Shown piece by piece: positions 1-9,617 of a stretch of DNA of 64,000 nt. Under the pieces are notes generated by a model. That model did no database searches. It worked only from the letters and a program-made list of their open reading frames with translations, and was not told where the DNA came from. Within the stretch, counting starts at the first letter, position 1; each line of letters starts with the position of its first letter. Origin of the DNA: Rhodococcus sp. W8901 (lineage in GTDB: Bacteria > Actinomycetota > Actinomycetes > Mycobacteriales > Mycobacteriaceae); assembly GCF_013348805.1 (NCBI RefSeq), contig NZ_CP054690.1, positions 2,914,001 through 2,978,000 on the forward strand. Direction: 5' to 3'. The position numbers and the translations under genes are program-made.

Positions 1-936
1 ACACTCGTCACCGAGCCCGGCCGCGGTCGCCGCCCGCCCGGCCAGGGGAGAGAGGTGGTCGGAGTTGAGGGTGAACCGCGCCAGAGGGCCGGTCAGATAC
101 CGCTCGCCGTCGAGCCGCGCGTGCAGGGCCGTCGAAGTCGGCACCTGCCGCTCGACGACGTGCCGATCGAACTCGGCGGCGGGGAACTGTGCCCCACCGC
201 TGGTGCGCACCACACCGTCCTCGATCGCGTACCGGTGTTCGTCGTGGAGTGCCACCAGCACCGGATCCAGTTCGACGTCCGGGAAGTCGAAACCCGCGAC
301 CCACTCGACGGTCTCCGCGGCGGCGTCCAGGGCGGCGCGCAGGGTCCCGGTGAGGGTCGCCAGTTCCTCGACGGTCGGTGCGCGATAGAACCCGCCGACG
401 CGCACGTTCACCGGGTGGATGGGTCGCCCGCCGATGGTCTCGAGGATCGCGTTCCCGGCCTTCTTGAGCGCCAGACCGCGCTCGACGGCCGCGCGGTCGA
501 TCCGGGCCAGTGCGATCGAATCCGGGACGCCCAGAAAGTCCGGTGCGTGCAGGAAGTAGATGTGCAGCGTGTGGCTGGCGATCCACTCACCGCAGTACAG
601 CAGCCGGCGCAACGCGAGCAGCCGCGGTCCGGGGGTCACCCCGCACGCCTGCTCGAGCGCGTTGCAGGCACTGACTTGGTAGGCGACCGGGCAGATCCCG
701 CAGATGCGGGACGTGATGTCCGGCGGCTCCTGGAAGTCCCGGCCCCGCAGGAACGCCTCGAAGAAGCGCGGCGGCTCGTAGATGTCCAGTCGCGCGTCCT
801 CGACCGTGTCGCCGCGGACCGTCACGTCGAGGCGGCCCTCGCCCTCGACCCGGGCCAGCGCCCGCACCGTCAGCCGGCGCACTGTTGCCGCGTCGCGGCC
901 GGGCGGGTCGGGAGTCCCGGAACCGTCAGTGCCCAT
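1..936 (-). CDS. hyhL: Group 3b-type [NiFe]-hydrogenase large (alpha) subunit, C-terminus off the window
   Basis: Catalytic subunit of a cytosolic bidirectional NAD(P)-linked hydrogenase; it would hold the NiFe(CN)2CO site. The reading frame starts at ATG 936 and stays open to the left edge, so 312 residues are seen and the C-terminal DPCxxC ligand motif is missing from the window. The N-terminal nickel motif RICGICP is present with Cys79 and Cys82. The start overlaps the end of the small-subunit gene by 11 bases, indicating translational coupling as last gene of a five-gene minus-strand operon. Family assignment rests on the L1 motif and on the gamma/beta partners; group 3b is inferred from gene order (beta, cNMP domain, gamma, small, large) as in the mycobacterial Hyh enzyme. 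Confidence 0.93.
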   Translation of the reverse strand, partial: MGTDGSGTPDPPGRDAATVRRLTVRALARVEGEGRLDVTVRGDTVEDARLDIYEPPRFFEAFLRGRDFQEPPDITSRICGICPVAYQVSACNALEQACGVTPGPRLLALRRLLYCGEWIASHTLHIYFLHAPDFLGVPDSIALARIDRAAVERGLALKKAGNAILETIGGRPIHPVNVRVGGFYRAPTVEELATLTGTLRAALDAAAETVEWVAGFDFPDVELDPVLVALHDEHRYAIEDGVVRTSGGAQFPAAEFDRHVVERQVPTSTALHARLDGERYLTGPLARFTLNSDHLSPLAGRAATAAGLGDEC

Positions 937-1711
937 ACCGGCGGCCCTCGTCGAAGTCGGGGTCCGCGACGTTGAACGTCGAGAACACGCGGCCGATGCC
1001 GGCATCGTCCATGCCGCACCGGCGCAGCCAGCCTGCCAGTGACGCGATGTTGGGGTTCGGAGTGGGACCGAAACAGCCGTAGCAGCCCCGGGCGTGCGCG
1101 GGACACAGGGCACCGCACCCGGCATGGGTGACCGGCCCCAGGCACGGGGTTCCGTCGGCGACCATGACACACGTCAGGCCGCGACGCTTGCACTCGGTGC
1201 ACACGCTGGTGTTCGGGACGTTCGGGGTCCGGCCCGCCAGGAACGCGGTGATCACCTCGATCAGTTGTCGCCGGTCGATGGGGCAACCGCGCAGCTCGAA
1301 GTCCGCCTGCACATGGGCGGAGATCGGTGTCGACGTCGCGAGCGTTTCGATGTACTCCGGGCTCGCATACACCGCGTCGGCGAACTCGACGACATCCGCG
1401 AAGTTGCGCAGCGCCTGCACTCCGCCGGCGGTCGCGCAGGCACCGATCGTGACCAGCCGCTTGGAGTTGTCCCGGATCGCGTGGATGCGGTCCACGTCCG
1501 TGGCGGTGGTGACCGAACCCTCCACGAGCGACAGGTCGTACGGACCCTCGATCACCGCGCTGGACATCTCGAGGAAGTGGGCGATCTGCAGTTGCGTGGC
1601 GACGCCGAGCAGTTCGTCCTCGCAGTCGAGCAGCGAGAGTTGACAACCGTCGCAGGACGCGAACTTCCACACCGCGAGAGACGGCCGGGTTGCGGGTGTC
1701 GGGGCACTCAT
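926..1711 (-). CDS. hyhS: [NiFe]-hydrogenase small subunit
   Basis: Electron-transfer subunit that carries FeS clusters between the NiFe site and the diaphorase part. I start it at ATG 1711 (261 aa) rather than at an upstream in-frame start, because this ATG shares one base with the stop of the gamma gene (TGATG) and begins just before the conserved region. The proximal-cluster motif CDGCQ (Cys20, Cys23) is present. Further cysteine groups, [11 protein letters not shown] and a C-terminal stretch with about six cysteines, are consistent with the other clusters of group 3 small subunits. There is no twin-arginine signal, so the enzyme should stay in the cytoplasm. Confidence 0.93.
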   Translation of the reverse strand: MSAPTPATRPSLAVWKFASCDGCQLSLLDCEDELLGVATQLQIAHFLEMSSAVIEGPYDLSLVEGSVTTATDVDRIHAIRDNSKRLVTIGACATAGGVQALRNFADVVEFADAVYASPEYIETLATSTPISAHVQADFELRGCPIDRRQLIEVITAFLAGRTPNVPNTSVCTECKRRGLTCVMVADGTPCLGPVTHAGCGALCPAHARGCYGCFGPTPNPNIASLAGWLRRCGMDDAGIGRVFSTFNVADPDFDEGRRYGH

Positions 1712-2535
1712 CACAGCTCCCGGGTATGCATGAGCGGTGCGGCGGATGCGTAGTCGACGACGGGACCGTCGCGGCACAGCAACAGCTCGCCGAGTTGGCA
1801 GTGCCCACACACCCCGATGCCGCACTGCATGTTGCGTTCCAGCGAGACCTCGACGGCGTCCGGTGCGACGCCCTTACCCAGGAGGACCCGCACCGAGAAC
1901 CGCATCATCGCCTCCGGTCCACACAGAATCGCCCGGGTTCGGGCGGGGTCGAGGTCGAGGCGTCCGAGAACTTCGGTGACGAACCCGATCGGCCCCGACC
2001 AGCCGGGAGCCGGCCGGTCGACAGTGACGAGGACGTCGATGCCCGCCGCTCGCCAGTCGTCGAGTTCGCCCCGATAGAGGATCTCCTCGGGGCTGCGGGC
2101 ACCGACGACGACGGTGACCGCGCGGTATGCGGCCCGGTCGGCGCGGACCGCGAGCACGGGCGCCCGGACCGCGGCGAAACCGACCCCGCCGGCGATGATC
2201 AGCAGGTCCCGTCCGGTGGCCGCCGCGAGGTTCCAACCGGTGCCGAACGGTCCACGCACCCCGATCATGCGTCCGACGTCCGCGTCGTGCAGAGCCGCGC
2301 TGACCGCGCCCACACGCCGGATCGTGTGCACCGAGACCCCGTGTCGTGCGGTCGGATCGCCGCACGACGAGATCGGGATCTCGCCGACTCCCGGCGCACA
2401 CAGCATCATGAACTGGCCTGGCCGGAAGCCCGGCAGCGGCGCGTGGACCGGGCCCAGTTCCAGTGTCACCGAGTCGTGCGTCTCCACCGTGCGCCGCAGC
2501 ACCCGGTGCGCGGTCGGCACGACCGTCGCGGTCAC
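1711..2535 (-). CDS. hyhG: Hydrogenase gamma subunit, FAD/NAD(P)-binding oxidoreductase
   Basis: Diaphorase subunit of 274 aa that would pass electrons between the FeS chain and NAD(P). The N-terminal half is a ferredoxin-reductase-like FAD domain, the middle an NAD-binding domain (IIAGGVGFA and ILCGPEAMM segments), and the C-terminus a 2Fe-2S site (cysteines in [12 protein letters not shown] and LLCRDGPV), as in dihydroorotate dehydrogenase electron-transfer subunits. The start is GTG 2535, overlapping the stop of the upstream gene by GTGA; a longer in-frame extension would run through that gene and is rejected. It also shares one base with hyhS. Confidence 0.9.
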   Translation of the reverse strand: MTATVVPTAHRVLRRTVETHDSVTLELGPVHAPLPGFRPGQFMMLCAPGVGEIPISSCGDPTARHGVSVHTIRRVGAVSAALHDADVGRMIGVRGPFGTGWNLAAATGRDLLIIAGGVGFAAVRAPVLAVRADRAAYRAVTVVVGARSPEEILYRGELDDWRAAGIDVLVTVDRPAPGWSGPIGFVTEVLGRLDLDPARTRAILCGPEAMMRFSVRVLLGKGVAPDAVEVSLERNMQCGIGVCGHCQLGELLLCRDGPVVDYASAAPLMHTREL

Positions 2536-3002
2536 GGCCAGCCACCGGGGTTCGCATAGAGATCCAACAGGCGCGCGCGGGTGGCCTGGAGCCGGTCGAG
2601 GAGGACGGCGGACAGCGCCTGCGACACCGCATAGCCGAACGCCGGATCGGCCTCGGCCGCGTCGCGCAGGGCCACGGCGTCGACCTCCCACGCCTCGGTG
2701 GTGTCGGCCGCGACGGCAGCGAAGTCCCACACCCGCGGGGGCCGCAACCACGACCAGCCCAGCACGTCCCCGGCTGCGAGCGTCTCGATCACGACATCCC
2801 CCCGGCCGGGCACCGACGTGCTCAACGACACCCTTCCGCGCCGCAGCAGCCAGCATCGACGGGCCGGCTCGCCTTCCCGGAACACGAACTCGCCGGGCAG
2901 CCACAGCGCCGGCGTCGACAGCGCCTCGAGCCGGTCGCGTCCCGCCTCGTCCAGCCCCGGCAACAGCAGTCGCGACGCGGAGGCACCCGCACCGGTCGTC
3001 AC
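2532..3002 (-). CDS. Stand-alone cyclic-nucleotide-binding (Crp-like) domain protein in the hydrogenase operon
   Basis: A 156-residue protein with the CRP/FNR effector domain only: the segment LPGEFVFREGEPARRCWLL and the later VIETLAAGDVLGWSWL match the beta-roll pattern of cNMP-binding folds. No helix-turn-helix follows, and the protein ends soon after the long C-helix, so it is unlikely to bind DNA. Start GTG 3002 overlaps the beta-subunit stop (GTGA) and its stop overlaps the gamma start, so it is translated as part of the hydrogenase operon. A small-molecule or redox-sensing role on the enzyme is an inference. The same insertion is, from memory, found in mycobacterial Hyh operons. Confidence 0.8.
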   Translation of the reverse strand: MTTGAGASASRLLLPGLDEAGRDRLEALSTPALWLPGEFVFREGEPARRCWLLRRGRVSLSTSVPGRGDVVIETLAAGDVLGWSWLRPPRVWDFAAVAADTTEAWEVDAVALRDAAEADPAFGYAVSQALSAVLLDRLQATRARLLDLYANPGGWP

Positions 3003-4105
3003 GGCGACTGCCCGGCTCCGGGCAGCGCACCGGTCAGCCGCGCCGCCTCCTCGGTGATGTCGATGCCGACGGGACACCAGTCGATGCACCGGCCGCAGCC
3101 GACGCACCCCGAGCTGCCGAACTGATCGAACCAGGTACCCAGTTTGTGCGTCATCCACTGGCGGTAGCGGCTCTCGCCGCTGGTGCGGACGTTGCCGCCG
3201 TGCAGGTGCGAGTAATCGAGTTCGAAGCACGATGACCAGTGCTGCCGGCGCTCGGTGTGGTCGCTGGTGAGTTCGCTGACGTCCTCGGTGGTGGTGCAGA
3301 AACACGTCGGGCACACCATGGTGCAGTTCCCGCAGGTCAGGCAGCGGGCCGCGACCTCTTCCCACACCGGTTCGTCGCGCGCGGCGCGCAGCAGCGCGCG
3401 CAGATCGACGTCGGGCATCTCCCGGCCCATCGCGCCGGCCGCCGCCGTCACCGCGGCGCGGCAGTCCTCGGTCTCGGCGTCAGCCGCGGCGCGGTGCGGG
3501 ATCCGGTCGAGCAGGTGCTGCCCGGTCTCGGTGCCGACGTCGACGAGGAACCAGTGCCCGTCGTCGTCCACGTGCTCGGTCAGGGAGAGGTCGTAGTCGG
3601 CGGCGACGTCGGGACCGGTGCCCATCGAGGCACAGAAGCACACTCCGCCCGGCTCGGTGCAGTTGACTGCGATCACGATCAGATTCCTCAGCACGCGGGC
3701 GGAGTAACTGTCGGATTCCGCTGACAGGACCCGGTGCAGCGTCCGGATCGCGGCGAGGTCGCAGCCGCGGACACCGAGGAACACATATGCCGGCGGCGGG
3801 TCCACCGGCGCCGAGAATTCGCCGTCGTCGCACGACCACAGCACCCGGTGCGCGGGATGCAGGTACTGCTTGAACGACATCGGGCCCGACGAGTGCGCAA
3901 ATACGGCCTGGTCGTCGCGGCGGCGCAACCGATACTCGCCGGGGGCTGTGAACACACCCCACCCGTCGGGCAGTTGTGTGCCCGACTCGAGCTCGGCGAG
4001 CACAATCGCGCTGTCGCGGACCGTCGGTCCCACGACTCGGCGACCGTCGCCGCGCAACACTCGGATCAGATCGTCGAGTGCGCGCCGATCGATGACTGCG
4101 TTCAT
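2999..4105 (-). CDS. hyhB: Hydrogenase beta subunit, 4Fe-4S dicluster protein
   Basis: A 368-residue iron-sulfur subunit, first gene of the hydrogenase operon. Two ferredoxin-type motifs near the C-terminus are plain: CLTCGNCTMVCPTC and CVGCGRCIDWCPVG. The N-terminal 200 residues match the sulfhydrogenase beta family (segments GVRGCDLAAI and CFCASMGTGP). The start ATG 4105 is preceded by a purine-rich GAGGGGG site. Its promoter region is shared with the divergent pfkB gene and holds a DosR-like palindrome about 50 bases upstream, so oxygen limitation probably induces the operon. Confidence 0.9.
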   Translation of the reverse strand: MNAVIDRRALDDLIRVLRGDGRRVVGPTVRDSAIVLAELESGTQLPDGWGVFTAPGEYRLRRRDDQAVFAHSSGPMSFKQYLHPAHRVLWSCDDGEFSAPVDPPPAYVFLGVRGCDLAAIRTLHRVLSAESDSYSARVLRNLIVIAVNCTEPGGVCFCASMGTGPDVAADYDLSLTEHVDDDGHWFLVDVGTETGQHLLDRIPHRAAADAETEDCRAAVTAAAGAMGREMPDVDLRALLRAARDEPVWEEVAARCLTCGNCTMVCPTCFCTTTEDVSELTSDHTERRQHWSSCFELDYSHLHGGNVRTSGESRYRQWMTHKLGTWFDQFGSSGCVGCGRCIDWCPVGIDITEEAARLTGALPGAGQSP

Positions 4106-4150
4106 GGCACCCCCTCTCGTCCATTGGGACAGCCCACTCGGCCGGAGTAA

Positions 4151-4166
4151 AGGGCCGTTCGGCCCT
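4151..4166. promoter_or_regulatory. Putative DosR box between hyhB and pfkB
   Basis: The 16-base inverted repeat agggccgttcggccct matches the GGGxCnnnnGGCCCT style of mycobacterial DosR sites. It lies midway between the divergent hydrogenase operon and pfkB and could serve both. Assignment is by motif and by the regulon-type neighbours. Confidence 0.6.
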
Positions 4167-4249
4167 GGACCGCATCGGCCGCGCCGATGACGATCGGACT
4201 CAGGAGGCGGGGGCGGACCATCGCCCGGGCCAGAGGGAGGCGGCCTGCG

Positions 4250-5227
4250 ATGCCGGCGATCGTCACGCTGACCATGAATCCGGCGCTCGATATCTCGACG
4301 AGCGCCGAGGCTGTGGGGCCGACCGACAAGATTCGCTGCGCGGAGCCCCGCTACGACCCCGGTGGTGGAGGGATCAACGTCGCACGGATCGCGCGCGTGT
4401 TGGGGGAGTCCGTGGTCGCGGTGTTCCCGGTCGGCTCGGCGACCGGAACGGTCCTGGGCGCGCTGTTGGATCGCGAGGGTGTGTGGAACCGTCGGGTTCC
4501 CATCGACGGCGCCACCCGGGAGAGTCTCACTGTCGACGAACTGAGCACCGGGGACCAGTTCCGGTTCGTGCTGCCGGGCCCGCACATGAGCCTGGCCGAC
4601 CAGGAACGCTGCCTCGCCCTACTCGCGGAGGTGGCCCGGGACGCCCAGCTCGTGGTGGCCAGCGGGAGCCTGCCCCCGGGCGCCCCACCGGACTTCTACG
4701 CGCGGGTCGTCGCAATGACACGCAATCTCGGCGCCCGCTGCATCGTGGACACGTCCGGCGAACCGCTCCGCCACATCGACGCCGGCGTGTACCTACTGAA
4801 GCCGAGCATCCGCGAGCTCCGGGAGCTGGCCGGTCGCGATCTGGTCGACGAACCCGACCAGGTCCGGGCCGCACGCGAACTCGTGGCAGAGGGTCGATGC
4901 GAGGTGGTGGTGGTCTCGCTGGGGGCGCGCGGTGCCATCGCGGTCACCGCCGAATCTGCCGAGCAATTCGCAGCGCTCCCCGTCCGTTTCCGCAGCGGGG
5001 TCGGCGCCGGAGACGCGATGGTTGCCGGCATCACCGTCGGCCTCGCCCGGAATTGGTGCCTGCACGACGCCGTCCGCCTCGGCATCGCGGCCGGCGCCGC
5101 GATGCTCACCACCGCGGGTACCCGTGTGTGCCGGCGCGAGGAGATCGAGAATCTGTACCGCCGCACCCGAGACGCCACTACCGTGGAAGTCGACAGCGCG
5201 GAGACGACCGAAAGGCAGGGGTCATGA
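4250..5227 (+). CDS. pfkB: PfkB-family sugar kinase (6-phosphofructokinase-like)
   Basis: A 325-residue ribokinase-family enzyme that would phosphorylate fructose-6-phosphate or 1-phosphate. The N-terminal sugar-binding motif DPGGGGINVARI (about residues 36-47) and the C-terminal anion-hole/catalytic motif GVGAGDAMVAG are both intact. I chose ATG 4250 because of the GAGGGAGG site just upstream and the typical PfkB beginning MPAIVTLTMNPALD. The stop overlaps the next start (ATGA). It corresponds to the DosR-regulated pfkB of mycobacteria (Rv2029c). Confidence 0.92.
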   Translation: MPAIVTLTMNPALDISTSAEAVGPTDKIRCAEPRYDPGGGGINVARIARVLGESVVAVFPVGSATGTVLGALLDREGVWNRRVPIDGATRESLTVDELSTGDQFRFVLPGPHMSLADQERCLALLAEVARDAQLVVASGSLPPGAPPDFYARVVAMTRNLGARCIVDTSGEPLRHIDAGVYLLKPSIRELRELAGRDLVDEPDQVRAARELVAEGRCEVVVVSLGARGAIAVTAESAEQFAALPVRFRSGVGAGDAMVAGITVGLARNWCLHDAVRLGIAAGAAMLTTAGTRVCRREEIENLYRRTRDATTVEVDSAETTERQGS

Positions 5228-5394
5228 CCGGTCCCGAACACCATCCGCACGATCCATCCGACCATCCCCACGTCCACGGCGACAATTGCGGTCATGAGAA
5301 GGTCCAGCACGGCGACCACGTCGACTACATCCACGACGGGCACCGGCACGCCGAACACGAGGGCCACTACGACGAGCACGGCGAGGTCGGCTGA
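5224..5394 (+). CDS. Small histidine-rich protein
   Basis: A 56-residue acidic protein in which roughly one residue in three is histidine, with a single cysteine in DNCGHEKVQHGD. Its start overlaps the pfkB stop by four bases and the next gene begins seven bases after its stop, so it is the middle gene of an operon. Such CGHxxVxHGDHxDYxHDGH proteins occur widely and are often mislabelled as zinc transporter or threonine dehydratase. Metal binding (Zn, Ni or Cu) is inferred from composition; nearness to a nickel enzyme operon is suggestive only. It is too short for ordinary gene calls. Confidence 0.75.
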   Translation: MTGPEHHPHDPSDHPHVHGDNCGHEKVQHGDHVDYIHDGHRHAEHEGHYDEHGEVG

Positions 5395-5400
5395 CCGTCG

Positions 5401-6909
5401 TTGGACACTCGCACCGGAGGTTCCGCGGACGATTCCGCCGAGCAGCCGTTCGCGGCCCTGCACGAGACCCATTCCGGCGTCGTGTTCCTCCTCGGCGATC
5501 GCGTCTACAAGGCGAAGAAGCCGATACGCACCGACTTCCTCGACTTCAGCACGCGCGCGGCCCGCGTCGCGGTGTGCGCCCGGGAGGTCGAACTGAACCG
5601 TCGTCTCGCGCCCGACGTCTATCTCGGCATGACGGAACTCCGTGACCCGGACGGCCGCGACGGCGAACCCCTCGTCGTGATGACCCGGATGCCCGAGAAG
5701 GCGCGGCTGTCGGCCCTGCTGCGTTCGGAGGTGCCGGTCCAGGATCGGGTCGATGAGATCGCCGACCTGATCGCAAGATTCCATCGAAGCGCGCACCGCG
5801 GCCCGCACGTCGATCACGAGGGGACCATCGAGGCGGTCCGCCGGCGGTGGCGCAACAACTTTCGCGAGACTCGGACGATGCCGCAGGACGTCGTCTGCGA
5901 CGACCGCCTGGACGCGCTCGAGCGCACCGTGAACAGGTTCCTCGACGGGCGCGGGCAGTTGTTCGCGGACCGCATCACGCAAGCCCGGATCGTCGACGGC
6001 CACGGCGACCTGCTGGCGGACGACATCTTCTGCCTCCGCGACGGTCCACGCGTCCTGGACTGTCTCGAGTTCGACGACCGACTCCGGTACGTCGACGGCC
6101 TCGACGACGCCGCCTGCCTCGCGATGGATCTCGAGTTCCAGGGCCGCGCCGACCTGGCGACCCGTTTCCTGGACCGGTACACCGGTCAGGCCGACGACGC
6201 TGCGCCCGACGCGCTGCGCCACCACTACATCGCCTACCGCGCCTTCATGCGGGCCAAGGTCGACTGTGTCCGGCACCTGCAGGGCCGGTCCGAGTCCGCG
6301 CAGGACGCACTTCGCCACACCGCACTGGCCGCGGAACACCTGCGCCGCGGGGCGGTTCGCCTCGCCCTGGTGGGAGGGCTGCCCGCGTCCGGTAAGTCCA
6401 CGGTCGCGGCGCGCCTGGCGGAATCGGTGGGCGCGCTGCTGCTGTCGAGCGACGCGATCCGCCGTGACCTGTTCGCCGACGAACGCGGCCGCGACCCGGC
6501 CCCCGGATTCCGCGGCGGCCGGTACTCCACCGAATCCACGGACCGGGTATACGCGACGATCCTGGGCCGGGCCCGCGAGGCCCTGGGGCGGGGCATCTCC
6601 GTCGTCCTCGACGCGTCGTGGACGGACGCCCGGCTGCGCCGGCGGGCCGAGGCGATGGCGTCGGACGCCGTCGCCGACCTGGTCGCGCTGCGATGCGTCG
6701 CCCCGCCGGCGGTCACCGAGTCGCGACTGCGGGCCCGCGCCGCCACCGAACGCGACCACGACTCGGAGGCCACGCCCGACATTGCCCGCGCCATGGCGCA
6801 GCGGGCCGACGCCTGGCCCGGGGCGACCGATATCGACACATCCGGGCCGCTGCAGGACTCGCTGCACGCCGCCGTGCGCCACTGGGCCGCGCCGTCCGGC
6901 AACCGATGA
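5401..6909 (+). CDS. Aminoglycoside phosphotransferase-like / P-loop kinase fusion (Rv2004c type)
   Basis: A 502-residue two-domain protein. Residues about 15-320 resemble the aminoglycoside/choline kinase fold (catalytic-loop-like DGHGDL, then FDDRLRYVDGLDD). Residues about 330-500 form a zeta-toxin or gluconokinase-like P-loop domain with Walker A GLPASGKST. The substrate is unknown. It matches the DosR-regulon protein Rv2004c in length and domain order. The annotated start is TTG 5401, directly after the histidine-rich gene; a GTG or ATG start downstream cannot be excluded. Confidence 0.85.
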   Translation: MDTRTGGSADDSAEQPFAALHETHSGVVFLLGDRVYKAKKPIRTDFLDFSTRAARVAVCAREVELNRRLAPDVYLGMTELRDPDGRDGEPLVVMTRMPEKARLSALLRSEVPVQDRVDEIADLIARFHRSAHRGPHVDHEGTIEAVRRRWRNNFRETRTMPQDVVCDDRLDALERTVNRFLDGRGQLFADRITQARIVDGHGDLLADDIFCLRDGPRVLDCLEFDDRLRYVDGLDDAACLAMDLEFQGRADLATRFLDRYTGQADDAAPDALRHHYIAYRAFMRAKVDCVRHLQGRSESAQDALRHTALAAEHLRRGAVRLALVGGLPASGKSTVAARLAESVGALLLSSDAIRRDLFADERGRDPAPGFRGGRYSTESTDRVYATILGRAREALGRGISVVLDASWTDARLRRRAEAMASDAVADLVALRCVAPPAVTESRLRARAATERDHDSEATPDIARAMAQRADAWPGATDIDTSGPLQDSLHAAVRHWAAPSGNR

Positions 6910-6914
6910 CGAAG

Positions 6915-6943
6915 GCCCCTAGCTGATCAGACCGGACAGGGGC
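6915..6943. terminator. Inverted repeat after the kinase fusion
   Basis: Arms gcccct and aggggc enclose 17 bases in the 77-base gap before the P-type ATPase. It could be a weak terminator or an operator; there is no T-run. Low confidence. Confidence 0.25.
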
Positions 6944-6986
6944 AGTGTCGAGTCCGGGCGGTCGATCCGGGCGGATGGAGCGGAGT

Positions 6987-9617
6987 ATGGCGCGAGTCTC
7001 GACGGACGAGCTGTCCGCCGCCGCAACAATCGGATTGTCCTCCCCGGACGCGGCCGCGTGCCTTCGCGCCGACGGCCCCAACCGTCTGCCGGCCGCCCGT
7101 CCCGTGCCGCGGTGGCGGAAACTCGTTGCCGAGCTGACGCACTTCTTCGCGATCATGCTGTGGATCGCCGCCACTCTGGCCGCGATCGCGGGCATGCCAC
7201 AGTTGGCGATCGCCATCATCGTCGTGATCCTCGTCAACGGGATCTTCGCGTACGTGCAGGAACAGCGGGCGGAGAAGGCCGCCGAACGACTCCGCGACCT
7301 CCTTCCGGCCGCGGTCGTCGTGCGACGCGACGGCCAACTGCGCACCATCGACGCGAGCGAGATCGTGGTCGGGGATGCCGTCGCCCTCGCCGGTGGGGAC
7401 CGGGTTCCCGCCGACGTCCGAGTGCTCGTATCGCACGATCTCGCGGTGGACGAATCCACCCTCACCGGGGAGAGCGAACCCGTCCACAAGTCCGCCGACA
7501 GCGAGGCGTGGGCCGGCACCTTCGCTGTCGGCGGCCAGGGTGACGGCGTCGTGACGGCGACCGCGGCCGACACCCGACTCGCCGATATCGCGTCCATGAC
7601 CGCCGGCGTGCGACGCCCGCCGAGTCCTCTAGCCACTGAGTTGCGACGCGTCGTCCGCACGATCGCGGCGCTGTCGCTCGGGGTCGGCTCCGCATTCTTC
7701 GCCCTGTCGCTGACACTCGGCGCGCCCGCGCACAACGGTTTCCTGTTCGCAGTTGGAGTCACCGTCGCTCTGGTCCCCGAGGGCCTGCTACCCACCGTCA
7801 CGCTCTCGCTCGCGATGGGTGCCCAGCGAATGGTGCACCGGAACGCCCTGGTGCGGCACCTCGAGGCCGTCGAGACCCTCGGCTCCACCACCGTGATCTG
7901 CACCGACAAGACCGGCACACTCACCCAGAACCGGATGACGGTCACCGAGGCGTGGACCCCGAACGGATCCCTCACCGTCGCCGGCGTCGGATACGAACCG
8001 ACCGCCGAGATCACCGGCCCGGCTACGGCACGCGCAGCGGCGGAGCGCCTGGGCCGGACCGCGATCACGGCGTCACAGGGCGGCATCGTCCGCGACACCG
8101 ACACCCCGACCGGGGATGGCGAATGGGCCGTCGTCGGAGACCCGATGGAGGCGGCTATCGACGCCTTCTCCCGGCGGATCGTCGGCCGTACCGATTCGGT
8201 GCGGGCCACGGCCGACCGACGGTACGCGTTCGACCCGGTGCGCCGACGTGAGTCGGTCGTCGTCGGCCGGACCCTGATGCTCAAGGGGGCGCCGGATTCG
8301 GTCCTGCCGCGTTGCACCGGACCGGACGACGCAACCGTCGCTGCGGCGCACGAGACCGTCGACGAGATGGCGGCCCGGGGGTTACGGGTCCTGGCCGTCG
8401 CGAACCGGGACCTGCCCCCAGGAACGCCCGACGTCGCCGGGGACGCGGTCGACGTCATCGAATGCGACCTGACTCTGCTCGGCCTGTTCGGGATCGAGGA
8501 TCCGCCCCGGTCGACCGTGCCGAACGCGTTGGCCGACGCCCGTCGCGCGCACATCAAGGTCGTCATGTTGACGGGTGATCACCCCGCGACCGCCGTGGCC
8601 GTCGCACGTGAGATCGGACTGGTCGGCGCCGACGCGACGGTGATGGAAGGAGCCGATCTGCCGGCGGACGAGACGACACTCGGTGAAATGCTCGATCACG
8701 ACGGCGTCGTCGTCAGCCGCGTCTCGCCCGAGCAGAAGCTGCGTGTCGCGAAGGCATTGCAGGCCCGCGGCCAGGTGGTCGCGATGACCGGTGACGGTGT
8801 AAACGACGGCCCCGCGCTGCGAGAGGCCGACATCGGGGTGGCGATGGGTGCGGGAGGCACCGACGTCGCACGCGAGGCTGCCGACCTGGTACTTCTCGAC
8901 GACGACTTCTCCACCATCGTCGCCGCCGTCGAGCAGGGCCGCGCGACGTATGCCAACATTCGCAGGTTCCTCACCTACCACCTGACCGCCAATGTCGCCG
9001 AGCTGACGCCGTTCGTGATCTGGGCCCTGTCCGGGGGCCACGTGCCGCTCGCGCTCGGTGTCCTCCAGATCCTGTGCCTGGACATCGGTACCGATCTGCT
9101 GCCGGCACTGGCGCTCGGCAGTGAGGCACCCAGCAAGCGGGTGATGACCCAGTCGCCGGAGCGCCGGCACCTGATGGACCGCAAGTTGCTCACTCGCGTG
9201 TTCGCGGTGCTCGGACCCGTCGAATCGATCGTGGAGATGCTCGCGTTCATAGTCATGCTGTCGCTGGCGGGCTGGCACCTGGGCGGAGAGCCGCCCGCAG
9301 GTACCGTCCTGGTGACCGCGTCCGGCGCGGCGTTCACGGCGGTCGTGTTGGGCCAGATCGCCAATGCGTTTGCCTGCCGCAGCGCGACCCGGCCGGTCTG
9401 GCGGCTCGGGTGGACGAGTAATCGGATGCTGTTGTGGGCGGTCGCGGCCGAGTTCGCCATCCTGCTGCTGTTCCTGACGGTCGGGCCGATCGCAAAAGTC
9501 CTCGGGCAGTCTCCGCCGTCGATCGCCGGATGGGTCGTGGCGATCGCGGGGATGCCCACGCTGCTCACCGCCGACTACGCCTACAAACGGTTGCGCGGCC
9601 GTCACCGACAGGACTAG
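6987..9617 (+). CDS. ctpF: Cation-transporting P-type ATPase, CtpF-like
   Basis: An 876-residue P2-type ATPase. Visible parts are an N-terminal cation-transporter domain, an actuator TGES loop, a membrane motif PEGLLPTV in the ion-binding helix, the phosphorylation motif DKTGT (Asp307), the hinge MTGDGVND, and a C-terminal group of about six membrane helices. There is no heavy-metal-binding domain, so Ca2+, Na+ or K+ class transport is more likely than Cu or Zn. ATG 6987 is chosen for its GGAG site six bases upstream; ATG 6975 is possible. It is equivalent to the DosR-regulated Rv1997. Transcription ends convergent with the next gene. Confidence 0.9.
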   Translation: MARVSTDELSAAATIGLSSPDAAACLRADGPNRLPAARPVPRWRKLVAELTHFFAIMLWIAATLAAIAGMPQLAIAIIVVILVNGIFAYVQEQRAEKAAERLRDLLPAAVVVRRDGQLRTIDASEIVVGDAVALAGGDRVPADVRVLVSHDLAVDESTLTGESEPVHKSADSEAWAGTFAVGGQGDGVVTATAADTRLADIASMTAGVRRPPSPLATELRRVVRTIAALSLGVGSAFFALSLTLGAPAHNGFLFAVGVTVALVPEGLLPTVTLSLAMGAQRMVHRNALVRHLEAVETLGSTTVICTDKTGTLTQNRMTVTEAWTPNGSLTVAGVGYEPTAEITGPATARAAAERLGRTAITASQGGIVRDTDTPTGDGEWAVVGDPMEAAIDAFSRRIVGRTDSVRATADRRYAFDPVRRRESVVVGRTLMLKGAPDSVLPRCTGPDDATVAAAHETVDEMAARGLRVLAVANRDLPPGTPDVAGDAVDVIECDLTLLGLFGIEDPPRSTVPNALADARRAHIKVVMLTGDHPATAVAVAREIGLVGADATVMEGADLPADETTLGEMLDHDGVVVSRVSPEQKLRVAKALQARGQVVAMTGDGVNDGPALREADIGVAMGAGGTDVAREAADLVLLDDDFSTIVAAVEQGRATYANIRRFLTYHLTANVAELTPFVIWALSGGHVPLALGVLQILCLDIGTDLLPALALGSEAPSKRVMTQSPERRHLMDRKLLTRVFAVLGPVESIVEMLAFIVMLSLAGWHLGGEPPAGTVLVTASGAAFTAVVLGQIANAFACRSATRPVWRLGWTSNRMLLWAVAAEFAILLLFLTVGPIAKVLGQSPPSIAGWVVAIAGMPTLLTADYAYKRLRGRHRQD

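Noticed and set aside
55-975. Plus-strand open frame of 306 codons at the left edge
   Set aside because: It is the complement of the hydrogenase large subunit, which carries RICGICP and overlaps the small-subunit gene properly.
4696-6882. A 728-codon minus-strand open frame
   Set aside because: Antisense to pfkB, the histidine-rich gene and the kinase fusion; low-complexity Arg/Val/Gly content typical of GC-rich shadow frames.
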